From assembly GCA_928212115.1 (NCBI GenBank), contig CAKMRJ010004445.1:75171070-75235069 (forward strand): a stretch of 64,000 nt of DNA. Reading direction: 5' to 3'. Shown piece after piece: positions 46,508 through 58,101 of this stretch (its first letter is position 1; each line of letters opens with the position of its first letter). Under the pieces are notes generated by a model. The model worked only from the letters and a program-made list of their open reading frames with translations. It searched no databases and was not told the origin of the DNA. The position numbers and the translations under genes were made by a program. This stretch comes from Lactuca virosa (lineage: Eukaryota; Streptophyta; Magnoliopsida; Asterales; Asteraceae).

Positions 46508-46721
46508 ACTCGTCGAGTGTAGTTCATCGAATCGTCGAGTCCTTCCTGAACTCGAGAAGTTGTGAAATCCTTGGTTGACTCGTCGAGTTTCCCTATAACT
46601 CGCCGAGTTCATGCGTGTCCAAATGTCGGGGAAACCCTAACTGACTCACCGAGTCCATGCAGAAGCCCTTGCACAACAATCTTCATCGGACTCCCCGAGT
46701 TGGCCATGTAACTCACCGAGT
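46508..46721. repeat. ACTCG-N-CGAGT palindrome array, transcribed side
   Basis: Seven copies at 46508, 46530, 46578, 46598, 46644, 46690 and 46711. The middle base varies (T, C or A). Some arms have one change. Confidence 0.88.
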
Positions 46722-47316
46722 CCCTTCAGTCCTTTCTTTATTCAGATGCTTTTTAAGCCATTCTAAGGCTCCATATCGCAGATCAAGCTTCGCAAGGCAT
46801 GTTTATCACGTAAAGTTGCAAACTTTACGTGCATTAAAGGCTCTAAAGACTTAGAATATCAAATCAAAGCTTGAAATGGGGTTTAACACATAAGGAAAGG
46901 TTTACTCTTGCTAAAGCTGGAAACTTTACGGACTTAGAGACCCAGAAGGGTTCAGATCTGAAGTTGCAACTTCAGATCGTAGCTCATACCCAAGAATGGC
47001 TTCTTAACATGCTAGAAAGGCCCTAATCTTTAACCAAATGAGATCTAGAAAGAAATAAGGTCAAGGTAACGTCTTGATACCTTCAAATGATGCTACACTG
47101 AGGTAGAATTAAGATCCAAACACGTTCTTTGCTTCAAGCTACTTGATCTTCAAGCTCCTCTCACTAAGATCTACCTTCCAAAGCTTAAAACACACAAGAA
47201 TGGATCACACACACGGAGTAGGGTTTTCTGGACTCTCAAGAGGCTATAAAGGAGGCTAATGACCCTTTAAATAGGGTGAAAACCCCCAAAAATTAGGGTT
47301 TCATCCTCCAGCTCCT

Positions 47317-47414
47317 ACTCGGCGAGTCCTATCTTGGACTTGGCGAGTCGGTCACTTAAACACGCGGCCAAACCCGCTCCTACTCGACGAGTCAGGGCAT
47401 CCAACTCGTCGAGT
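47317..47414. repeat. ACTCG-N-CGAGT palindrome array, promoter side
   Basis: Four copies at 47317, 47338, 47382 and 47404, with middle base G, G, A, T. They lie 41-148 bp upstream of the minus-strand TATA box. Confidence 0.85.
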
Positions 47415-47493
47415 AGACCTTGCAATTTATGAAAATTAAAGCCATAAAATTAATACCTGAGAGTCGGGGCGTTACAATTCTCCCCCACTTGAA

Positions 47494-49037
47494 CTAGACT
47501 TCGTCCTCGAAGTCTGCTGCGGTGAACAACTCTGGATAATGCTCCCGCATCTCAGCCTCCGGCTCCCAAGTCCACCCGGATCCCCTCCGGTGCTCCCATT
47601 GTACCTTTACCAAAGGTACTTCCTTGTTCCGTAGAATCTTCACTTTCCTTTCCAGAACTGCTACCGGCCTCTCGACATAATTCAGGCGCTTATCGACCTG
47701 AATATCGCCTAATGACACCACCGCCTCCTCATCGAAAACACACTTCCGCAATTGTGAAATGTGGAAGGTACTGTGGATCTGACAAAGCTCCTCTAGTAAC
47801 TCGAGTCTATATGCCACCTTGCCAACCCTAACAATGATCTCGAATGGCCCAATATATTGGGGACCCAGTTTCCACCTCTTCCTGAAGCGGATCACACCCT
47901 TCCAGGGTGAGACTTTCAGGAGTACCATGTCACCGATATGAAACTACAACTCAGATCGGCGTCGGTCAGCGTAGCTCTTCTTCCGACTCTGTGCGGTCTG
48001 CAGCCGCTGTCTAATTTGCCGAATCATATCAGTAGTCTGCAGGACTACCTCGGTTCGACCCATCACCCTGTGACCCACCTCACCCCAACAGACTGGGGTG
48101 CGACACCTCCGCCCATATAACAGCTCATACGGTGGAGCACCAATGATGGAGTGAAAGTTGTTGTTGTAGGAGAACTCTGCAAGTGGTAGGTAGGAGTCCC
48201 AGGTCCCACCGAAGTCAATAACGCAGACTCTCAACATATCCTCAAGAGTCTGTATTGTCCGCTCACTCTGGCCGTCCGTCTGCAGATGATAGGCTGTACT
48301 AAAATGTAGCCGTGCGCCCAGTTCCTCGTGGAACTTCTGCCAAAATCAGGAGGTAAACCGAACATCACGGTCTGAGATGATAGAGACCGGAACCCCATGG
48401 CGATTGACAATCTCGCGTATATACACATCAGCCAGCTTCTCGGCCGATGAGCTCTCTCGAATGGGTAGAAAATGAGTACTCTTGGTTAATCAATCCACAA
48501 TGACCCAGATAGCGTCGAACCCCTTCGTCGTCCTCGACAGCTTGGTGATGAAGTCCATCGTGATCTGCTCCCATTTCCACATGGGAATCTCCAGAGGCTG
48601 CACCTTGCCATGTGGCCTCTGATGCTCGGCGTTGACCATCCTGCATGTCAAGCACCTCTCGACGTACCAAGCGATTTCTCACTTCATGCACCGCCACCAG
48701 TAACTCAATCGCAAGTCCCGGTACATATTGGAGGCCCCCGGGTGAATAGAGAAGCGAGACTTATGAGCCCCCTCCAAAATAGTCTGTCTGACCCCACCAA
48801 AAATTGGAACCCATACCCGACCGCAACGGGTCAATAATCCCCGACTATCCTGCACAAACCGGGTGCTCTCACCCCTGATCCTCTCGAGTTTCTAGTTCTC
48901 CTGACGCATACCCTCAGCATGGGCTTCCCTGATCAAGCCCACAGCGTCCGCCACCACATTCTCTTTACCGGGGTGGTAAAGGATCTCGCAATCGTAGTCC
49001 TTGACTACATCCAGCCACCTGCGCTGCCTCATGTTCA
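47494..49037 (-). pseudogene. Gypsy-B integrase with chromodomain-like end
   Basis: Integrase pastes the cDNA into the host chromosome. The C-terminal frame 47494-47928 reads GPFEI..RVGKVAYRLELL and ends VKVQWEHRRGSGWTWEPE..MREHYPELF, the chromodomain-like tail of chromovirus integrases. The core, upstream on the minus strand to about 48640, contains ITMDFITKLSRTTKGFDAIW, STAYHLQTDGQSERTIQTLEDML and PLAEFSYNNNFHSIIGAPPYELLYGRRCRTP. The zinc-binding region lies at about 48640-48760. Stops are few and look like CGA-to-TGA changes (about 48345 and 48490), typical of deaminated methyl-C. The RNase H end (NMRQRRWLDVVKDY) lies at 48975-49037, then the solo LTR interrupts. Confidence 0.88.
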
Positions 49038-49333
49038 GGTTCTGTGACAATCCGAAATACTTGGATCAAACAATGTCTAAATTGTAACTCTATTACAAGG
49101 AAAACCTTGGAAGTCATATATAAGGTAACCTCTTGAAGGTAAACAAGTTTATCAAGGAAAACTAGGCAATAGAATAAGAATAAGAATCTTGAATCAAAAG
49201 ATTGTCTAGTAGTATTAAGCTTAGTCTCCCCACCACCCTAGAACATGGAAGGCAATAAGAATAATGACTTAAGTCAACCTATATGGATATAAATATGGAA
49301 AATAAGTTTTGTGGAACCATGATTGAATGCACC

Positions 49334-49838
<505 letters not shown>

Positions 49839-49969
49839 AATGCACCCTTGGCTAGTTAACAAGAAAACGCCCATTAGACACCTTGTATGGAAGTTTTATC
49901 ACACTATCCCACTAAGGCCACCACCTTTGAGTGCATACTAGCTAAAAACATGAACACACCCTTGGAAAA

Positions 49970-50330
49970 TCACCCAAAACCGTGAACACCTTCCCTTGGG
50001 CCACCCTTGGCCGTAAACCCTCTTCATGGACCTTACTTGACCATAAACTCCCTTAGTGGACCTTACTAGACCATAAACACCTTTATTAGACCAAGTTAGA
50101 CCATAAACACATTCCTAGGCAACTATTTGGGCGTAAACACTCTAAAATATCAAAGCTAGGCCGTGAACACACACCTAAGTAATATCTTGGGCATAAACTA
50201 CATAAGGATTCCAAACCTTGACCATGAACACTTCCCTAGGAAGCATCTAGGGTGTAAACACCATAAATACTCCAAATTTTGACCATGAACACCTCCCTAG
50301 GAGGCATCTTGGCATAAACACTTAGATATT
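49970..50330. repeat. Degenerate ~35-bp tandem repeats
   Basis: Roughly a dozen units of ACCATAAACACCTTCCTAGG type. Within units the palindromes CTTCC-CTA-GGAAG (about 50237) and CCTCC-CTA-GGAGG (about 50292) differ by a paired change. Confidence 0.75.
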
Positions 50331-51587
50331 TTAAGTGTTCACGGTTGATGAGTGTCTTATGCCATTTCCCCATTCTAATCCCAGTAAACTATGTAGGAAC
50401 CATCAAATATCCATGCATTATCCACCAGTAAACCAAGCACATATCAAATCAATTTCCTTATTCCCATATGAAGGGGGCGTAAACCCCATTTCTCATTCCA
50501 CAAACATATTTCACATTCTGTGAGATCTCCGTAAACCCTCCCAAGACTTCACCCAAGTTCTAGGAAACATTTCCTTCACAATTCTTCCTAAGATTTGGCA
50601 AGTAAATTATGCGTAGTTAAATGATTCATACAATTAGTTATTTTTAATCTTCTACTCACACATAAATTTATGTTTTCATAACCTTATGCTAGCAAATGCT
50701 CAAGAAGTTCATCTAACACACCAAGTGTTCTAGGCTCCAATTTCTCACCCCATCTCTTCAACCACACATTCTCCTACCCAAGGTGAGCTTCATACCCCTC
50801 TTTTGAGTTTTCAATGTTTTTGGGGGAGGATACAAGTCAAGGGTCTTGTGAAATCATTGTATATTTGCTTGTCTATAATTGTATGTTGTGATGTATGTGT
50901 TTAAGATCATGACACTCCCTATAGAATTCCAAAATCCGAGTTTTTGGTTAAGTCCCAAGAACTTGAACTATATTTCACTAATTATTGTTGATTAGAAGTA
51001 AAAACTAGTATTTATATGAATTATCATTCATAAAACCTTATGCCAAAAATCACAAAAATTGCTCAAATAAATTGTTTAGACAAAAGGTTGGAACTAATAT
51101 TTTGAAGATATTAAGTTATGAAAATATTGATATCTTGGGCTATTTTCAGCCATATAAATATATATAAATCATTTTTGGAACATGGAGTAAATTTGAGGGT
51201 TCATTGCACATGTCAATTTCTAAAGGACCAAAAATAGAATTTTTGGATAAACAAGGGCCTTTTTGAACATTTTCATAAATATAAGTCTAAAATGAGCATT
51301 CTAGAAGAAATGGGCCATTTTCAAAAATTGACCTAGTTTTGAACCACTTATGACACCTTTTGACAAATATGGGTCATATTTGATAATTTATAAAAATAAG
51401 GGCCATTTTTGCCAATACGGATAATATTGGGTCATTTCTGATAATTATGATTCAAAGTGGATTATTTTCAACAAACGAAAATGATAGATCTAGTCAACGA
51501 GTACAACTATTGTTATTTATTTAATAAATAATGGATTTCAACGATTTGCTCAAATATCTGTTAATATTCTAGTCAGACGCATCTTCA

Positions 51588-51642
<55 letters not shown>

Positions 51643-52520
51643 TGTACGTTTAAAGTCCTGTAAGAGTTATAACCAGAGTCTCCTGGAGGGAGAGCGAGAA
51701 TTTCCGTATAGATCATTACGAGGTTGACACCATGCACCTTCGCTGTTCGCTATAGCTAGACCGGCCAGTTTAGGGTGACAAATGTCTTAATCGAATCCGG
51801 TGTCTGAAGAACGTCTAGACAGACACTCCGTCATATTAGTATGGTTATAACGACTCACTTAGAATATAACAATATGATTTTAGAAATTTACTCAAGTTAC
51901 ACATTTTGATTATAAACAACTATTGTTTTGGATACTATAAACGAAGCTTTTACCACACCAGTCTTAGGGTTTTATGACCACCATTTTATACATCAGAAAA
52001 TATAGGATTTTATGGAGTAAACGATTTTATACGATTTCGAAACGATAAACTAAAACACACACCCAACTATACCTAATAAGAAAACGAAGCTTACAACTAT
52101 ATTCTTTTAAGAAAACATGGGATTTTCTGGAAACTACTTGTTATTACGACTCAAAGGAACTATTCTCAAATACAGCTTGCCTTTATAAATTATAGGACTT
52201 TCCAAAAATCACTCTTTATAAAGATGAATAAAAAGTAATGACATGCATGCATATATCCATGATTTCCAAACGAGACTTCAAACGATTTTATAGAAAATAT
52301 CATATTTTCTGAAAGTACAACGAGAACAATTCTAAACAAGTGTAAAACTATTTTTATACAAAAATGCTTATGAACTCATCAACTTTTTAGTTGACGCTTT
52401 TCAAAACGACTTGAATTCTCAGGGATCTAGTAAGCAGGTAATCATCACGATCGAGGACTGGTGTCGCCGCACTATGTTATTTCTACCTTTGTTATTTCGT
52501 GTTTAACTTTTGAACAGAAC
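50331..52520. other. Body of the solo LTR
   Basis: AT-rich with no gene. TA microsatellite at 51591-51641. Confidence 0.5.
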
Positions 52521-53546
52521 TAGGGATGAAAGTGGGTCCAAACCCGGACCGGATGGACCCGGACCCGGAAAAACCCGGAACCGGTTAACGGTATTTTGTA
52601 GAACCGGAAACCGGACCGGTATATAGGAACCGGTTCCGGTTTGGTTCCAGGTAAAGTGGGTCTAGAACCGGAAAACCGGAAAACATCAAAGTGGGTAGGT
52701 TGGAACCGGATAAAGTGGGTTTAGAACTGGAAAACCCGGAAAAACCGGAATTTATTGGTAATTACTTACTACTTAGTGGGTTGAACTTTGAAAATTTTCA
52801 TATTGATATCCCGACTTTGGGAGACTGTAACTCATTGAATATGAAACCAAAATTTAAAAAATTATAGTCTAACATCATGTACAACTCTAAACTACACTTT
52901 GGTAAAAACCGCATGTCAATCCGACTTTAAATGAATGAGATATGCATGTGTTAACATTTTCACATAATACAAAGAACAAAAACAAATAGCTGAAAAGTTG
53001 AAAATTTTCAGTTTTGATATCCCGACTTCGGAGGACTGTAAATCATTGAATGTTAAACCAAAAATGACAAAATTATAGTCTAAACTCTTGTACAAACTGT
53101 AAACTACAAGTTGGAAAAAACTACATGTCAATCTGACTTCAAACGAATTAGATATGCATGTTTTAAAACATTCACTGAATACAAAAAAACTGAAAAAAAT
53201 AAAAATGGCAAATTTATAGTCTAAAATCATGTAAAAACTCTAAACTACATGTTGGAAAAAACCGCATGTCAATCGGAGTTGAAACGAATGAGATATGCAT
53301 CTTTTAAATGTTTCATAAAAACCGGCTCCGACCCTAAAAGTGGTTCCGGTTCCAAACATCGGTTCCGATTTTTAGACCCGGTTTACCCGGACCCGATGGA
53401 CCCAAACCCGGATTACCCGGAACCCGGATAAAGCCAATTTTTAAACCCGGAACCGGAACTGGTTCTATATATTCCGGTTCTAACGGTTCTGGTTCCAGTT
53501 CGATTCCGGTTCCGGTCCGGTTTTCTGGTTCTAAATCTCCTCCCTA
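52521..53546. mobile_element. hAT-type nonautonomous element, family 2, complete copy
   Basis: TAGGGATGAAAGTGGGTCC ... CTCCTCCCTA, 1026 bp, perfect 8-bp duplications AACAGAAC (52513-52520, 53547-53554). Both ends are rich in ACCCGGA/GGTTCCGG words. The middle holds two ~220-bp direct repeats (CTAAACTACA...GAGATATGCATG). No transposase. A left-half copy lies at 33502-33896. Confidence 0.92.
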
Positions 53547-53701
53547 AACAGAACAAGTATTATAAACAATGTAAGTTTAATATTAATATATGATGTTTGG
53601 ATTTGCTATGTTTCATTTATATTCAATTGTTATGATGCTGCACAATGAAGTCACCCGCCTTCGGACGTTTCCGCCGTCTGGTCCGGGGGTGTGACAGGTT
53701 C

Positions 53702-53879
53702 GGCTGATCCATGATGTGTGTCAGGCTCTTGTGATCCGTGTATATGGTACAGTGGACCCCATAGAGGTAATGTCTCCAAATCTTGAGAGCGAATACAACC
53801 GCTCCCAACTCCAGATGCTGAGTAGGGTATCTCGTCTCATGCGGCTTCAACTGCCGCAATGCATAAGCTATCACCTGTC
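53702..53879 (-). pseudogene. Gypsy-B RNase H segment
   Basis: The minus strand reads RGQVIAYALRQLKPHETRYP, LELGAVVFALKIWRHYLYG and TIYTDHKSL, the RNase H domain that degrades the RNA strand during cDNA synthesis. It is bounded on one side by the 4.65-kb solo LTR and on the other by the Copia solo LTR, and it joins smoothly to GLGAVLMQ at 54647 when the latter is removed. Confidence 0.88.
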
Positions 53880-53884
53880 CCCTC

Positions 53885-54641
53885 TGTTGGATTTGGTGTC
53901 TAAGACCATAACTATAATTGGTATCTACTTGACCCAATAGTAGCATGGTCCTTCTGGGTTGCCTACACCAGTGCAATTTGATAGGATGGTTTTATGAGAA
54001 TAAGGTTATTTACGATTTATTAATATATTATAAGTATAATATATTAATATGTTATTTAATTAGTATTGTCCAAGAATTAATTTGGAATTAATTTTGTGGT
54101 CAAAAGAAACTAATTAAATATGGAGGGATTGATTATGAAAATCAATGATACTTATAGTATGGGCTAAGTGATCCATGATTATGTAAGTGGGCTAAACCAA
54201 TAATATAACCCATGGATAGTCCATGGAGGTCAAACCCATGGACCATAGGAATGTGGAAAGTCATGGATCATTAGGGTTTACAAAGTGTACCCCTAGCACT
54301 TGCCACAACTATAAAAAGCCCCTCCATGCACCAAAATCGGTTACACCAACCATAGAGACAAATAACTTATTCTCTTAGAACCTCCTCTTGCATATTGGTA
54401 TTTGTGAACCATTAGAGGCATCACACTTGAGGTGCTCAAGCTTTCAAAGGCCAAGAACTCTACCCTAATCAAGAGGTATGTATGTTAACTATGTTTTGAT
54501 TATATATAGCTTCATCTATATGCTAACTAGGATGACTGCTTTGGAAAAAGAAAATGCATGTATAATTAATGAAAACATAGATCCAAAGCATTTAGGGTTG
54601 CATGTGCACTTAGGAAGTGTTATAGCGCTCAAAACTCAACA
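53885..54641 (+). repeat. Copia-2-family solo LTR
   Basis: 757 bp, TGTTGG...CAACA, collinear with the LTR at 12568-13320. Perfect CCCTC duplications (53880-53884, 54642-54646) show it is a solo LTR, not a fragment. TATA (CTATAAAAAG) is at about 54309. CCATGGA-TAG-TCCATGG (54210-54226) and another CCATGG (about 54236) lie upstream. Confidence 0.95.
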
Positions 54642-54646
54642 CCCTC

Positions 54647-55940
54647 TGCATGAGGACCGCTCCTAGTCCCGTGATGGATGCATCACAGAACACCACAAAA
54701 TCCTCAACTCGCTCCAGAAGAGTCAAGACTGGAGCCTCGCATTGTCACTGTCTGAGGGTCTCAAATGCCCTCTGCTGCTCGGGGCCCCATGAGAAATCCA
54801 CCCCTTCCTCGTCAGACGAGTGAGAGGTACTGCAATCTTGGAGACATCCTGTATGAATCTCTGGTAGTACCCTGCTTATCCCAAGAAGCTCCTGATGTCT
54901 GAGGGAGATTTTGGAACCTCCCACTGCATAACTGCCTTAATTTTGGCCGGATCGACCAAAATCCCCTCCTGATTAACGAGGTGTCCCAGAAACTGGACCT
55001 CTCGTAACCAAAACTCACACTTCGAGAACTTGGCATAAAGTCGTTCCCGCCTCAAAACTCCAAATAAATCTCGCAGATGCTCCTCATGCTGCTCTCGGGT
55101 CTTGGAATACACCAAGATATTGTCGATGAATACTATGACCGAGCGATCGAGCATCGATCTGCAGACCCGATTCATCAGGTCCATAAACACTGCTGGCGCG
55201 TTGCTGAGCCCAAACGGCATCACCACCAACTCGTAATGTCCATAATGAGTTTGGAACGCGGTCTTCTCCACGTCCTCCTCTCTGACCCTGACCTGATGAT
55301 ACCCAGACCTCAAGTCTATCTTGGAAAACCAAGACGCACCCTGCAAATGATCGAAAAGATCATCTATCCTCGGGAGTGGATAACGGTTTTTCACCGTTAA
55401 CTTGTTCAACTCTCGGTAATCAATGCACATCCGGTGTGAAATATCCTTCTTCCTGATGAAGAGTATCGGTGCTCCCCATGGGGAACTGCTCAGACGAATG
55501 AACTGCTTTCCCAGCAGCTCCTGCAGCTGTGATGACAGCTCCTGCATCTCTGGTGGTGCCAACCGGTACGACGCCTTGACGATAGGGGCCACACCTGGCA
55601 CTAGGTCAATCCTAAACTCGACCTGTCTCTGCGGAGGTACTCCGGGTAACTCCTCCGGGAACACATCAGCAAAATCCCTGACCATCGGACCCTCTAAAAC
55701 TTAAACCTGATCTCTGGCCCGCGTATCTACTACGTAGGCTAGGTAACCCACACACCCGTGCTGAATGTACTGTCGAGCCCTGGCAGCTGAACAAAACCCT
55801 GATCCCAACCTGGTGCCCTCGCCATAAACAATCAGTTCTCCCCCACTTGGGGTTCGAACTACAACTCTCTGACCCTCGCATTCGATCATGGCACCGAAAC
55901 GACTAAGCCAGTCCATACCCACGATCACACATACATCCCC
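54647..55940 (-). pseudogene. Gypsy-B reverse transcriptase
   Basis: The longest frame is 54876-55685 (269 codons): FADVFPEELPGVPP, YRELNKLTVKNRYPLPRIDD, FSKIDLRSGYHQ, VMPFGLSNAPAVFMDLMNRV and AKFSKCEFW. The active site reads FIDN where FIDD is required, so catalysis would be lost. Downstream (54647-54875) come the connection and RNase H start, with stops. Upstream (55701-55940) is the protease-RT linker (GMDWLSRFGAMIECEGQRV, FCSAARARQ). Confidence 0.9.
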
Positions 55941-56210
55941 CATGGGAATTTGAATCAGGTCTATCGGAAAAGATACTCAGAAAATCTCCAATACGCAACC
56001 CCGATAGACCGAAGAAGCAGAAATCCCGTGTTCGTTGGCGATGGAAACTCGCAACGGACATTCTAACTCTCCTACTGGCAATCCGAACTCTCTACTGAAA
56101 GTCTGAGAAACAAACAAACGACTCGCCCCCGAGTCAAATAATACCAAAGCAGGTAAGGAGTTCACTAAAACGTACCTAATCACAGGTACAAACATATAAG
56201 CATAAAACAT
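55941..56210 (-). pseudogene. Gypsy-B protease
   Basis: The frame 55977-56210 contains VLFDSGASRLFVSQTF, the aspartic protease active site with DSGA intact. It runs into the linker of the RT entry across a stop near 55976. It processes the Gag-Pol polyprotein in working relatives. Confidence 0.85.
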
Positions 56211-57483
56211 ATATAATCAGTAAGATAAGGGATAGAAACATACCAGCAACCACATCTGGTGCTGCCCTGGGCTCCTTTGCGGTGAGGTGGAAGGCGCGCC
56301 CCTGAGCCTTTGGGGGCTCTGCTCTACCTGACCTCCCGTCCGTAATCCTCAATGTAACAGGAGTGGGAGCCTGTGCCGGCTTAGCAGCAAGCAACGGACA
56401 GTTGGTCTTCAAGTGGCCAACCTGATCACAGTGATAACATAACCTCATACTCGGAACCATGGCGGGCTGGTGACAATCCTTCGCATAATGCCCTTCCTTG
56501 CCACACCTGTGGCACCCACTGCCAGCTCGATAAACCCCAGAATGACCCTTTCCGCACTTTCCACAAGTGTGGCTCTGTTGACCCCTGGTCCTAGAATCAG
56601 CGGTCTTAGACCGCTTCGGCGCCGGCTGTGACTGTGCCGGGGCCTGTCGCTGCTCCCTCAACTACAGCTCAATCTCCAACTCACGCTGCCTAGTGGCATC
56701 CTATAAATCCAGTAGAGTATCACATCGTTGTGTGGCAAAAAACTGACGAATGTCAGTCTTGAGCATGCTCAGATAATGTGTCATCTGGGCCTGCTCAGAA
56801 GCAAACTCCGGGCAGAACATCGCCCTCTCAGTGAACATGCGGGTGATCTCCGTCACCGACTCTCCATCCTGTCTCAAACTTAAAAACTCCCGAGCCAACC
56901 GTTCCTGCTCAATCCCTGGAATGTATCAAGCGCAGAACATATCCTTGAACTGCTCCCAAGTAACCGAAGCTCTTTGATCATCAGTGTACGACCCTGTCAT
57001 CAATCTCCACCAGTCCTTGGCCCCGAGCCTCAGCAGGTTCAGGGTACATCTGACCCTCTGGTCAGTAGGACACGAGCAAGTAAAGAAACACCCCTCCACA
57101 TCAGAAATCAACCTCATGGCTTTGATGGGGTCTCGAGCCCATCAAAAGTAGGGGGCTTCGTGTTATCAAAGTCCCTGTACTGGGTCCTCCTTCTCTTGCC
57201 GTTGTTACAGCCGATGCAGCTGCAGCGGTAGCCGTCTCTGTAAGGGCTGCGTAACACTCGTCGAAGTGCTCGACCATGGCGGTCTTAATAGACCCAAACA
57301 TCTCCGGTAGCTGTGCCTAGAACATAGTGACAACCTCATCATGAAGGATCTCTCAAATCCTGGCATCTAGCTCCTCTGTCCCCATCTGCACCACAGTCTC
57401 GGGTGCTGTTGGCCCCTCCTGGCCTCCATCTTCTAATCCTGATCCTGACCCGCATCTAGTCACAAAGCGTCTCGTAACCACCA
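56211..57483 (-). pseudogene. Gypsy-B gag with zinc knuckles
   Basis: Starts at a Met at 57483 (MVVTRRFVTRCGSGSG). The Gag domain is at about 56900-57120 (DVEGCFFTCSC, LRLGAKDWWRLMTGSY, VTWEQFKDMF) and continues at 56701-56898. Two zinc knuckles lie in 56176-56661: CHRCGKEGHYAKDC and CYHCDQVGHLKTNC, both with the CX2CX4HX4C spacing intact. Frames shift at about 57300, 57110 and 56690. Similar to Gypsy-A. Confidence 0.9.
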
Positions 57484-58101
57484 TTCTGAAAACATACCAA
57501 GAAGATATCAGATAAGCCACATAATAACAGGGGACCAACTTCCAACTAAACCCTAGGGGTTGTGACTTCCTTGCTACGCGCATGGGTCCTGTGCTTTCAG
57601 TAGTACGAGCCCATACTACCTTCCACACCTACCCATATTTGTCTCAAGTATCACCACAACACCCTAACCATATATATATAGATATATATATATAGATATA
57701 TATATATAATATATAATATATATATAGATAAAAACATAGTGAGCACTCAATCCTCACTTCTAGAGGAATGCTAAATATCTCATAACTGGCCTCCCGGCCT
57801 CGCACGACCCACCCATCCATGAAATTTCCACCAACCCTGCAGCACTAGTGTTTGCTAGTCATACATAACGCTAGACCCTATTGACTTTCGAATACCTGGT
57901 CCTACCCTAAGCCCCTCATCAAACTAGAACAGGAAATAAGGCCAAACCAAACTTCTCAGGCTATAAGATCTTAGTTATGTACGACTGTGATGCATACACT
58001 AAGCAACTACACAAATGATGTCAATTTCATATAGAGAAAACCCTAGGCTAGCAGGCATCATGTAATCAGGCAATTCTATCATGCAATTCCTGAAGATCCC
58101 T
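57484..58101 (-). other. Gypsy-B leader, truncated
   Basis: Non-coding DNA upstream of gag with a TATATA(G/T) microsatellite at about 57669-57728. No primer site before 58101. It is cut by Gypsy-C, whose probable left duplication is TCCCT (58097-58101). Confidence 0.65.

Larger units (their letters stand above)
45610..47476 (-). repeat. Gypsy-B 3' LTR (LTR2)
   Basis: 1867 bp, TGTAACACCC...GGGGCGTTACA. Minus-strand TATA (CCTATTTAAAG) at 47266-47276. Eleven ACTCG-N-CGAGT-type palindromes: four upstream of TATA (47317-47414) and seven downstream (46508-46721). It also has a perfect CACGTAAAGTT/AACTTTACGTG hairpin (46807-46831) and a perfect 24-bp palindrome (46955-46978). Confidence 0.92.
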
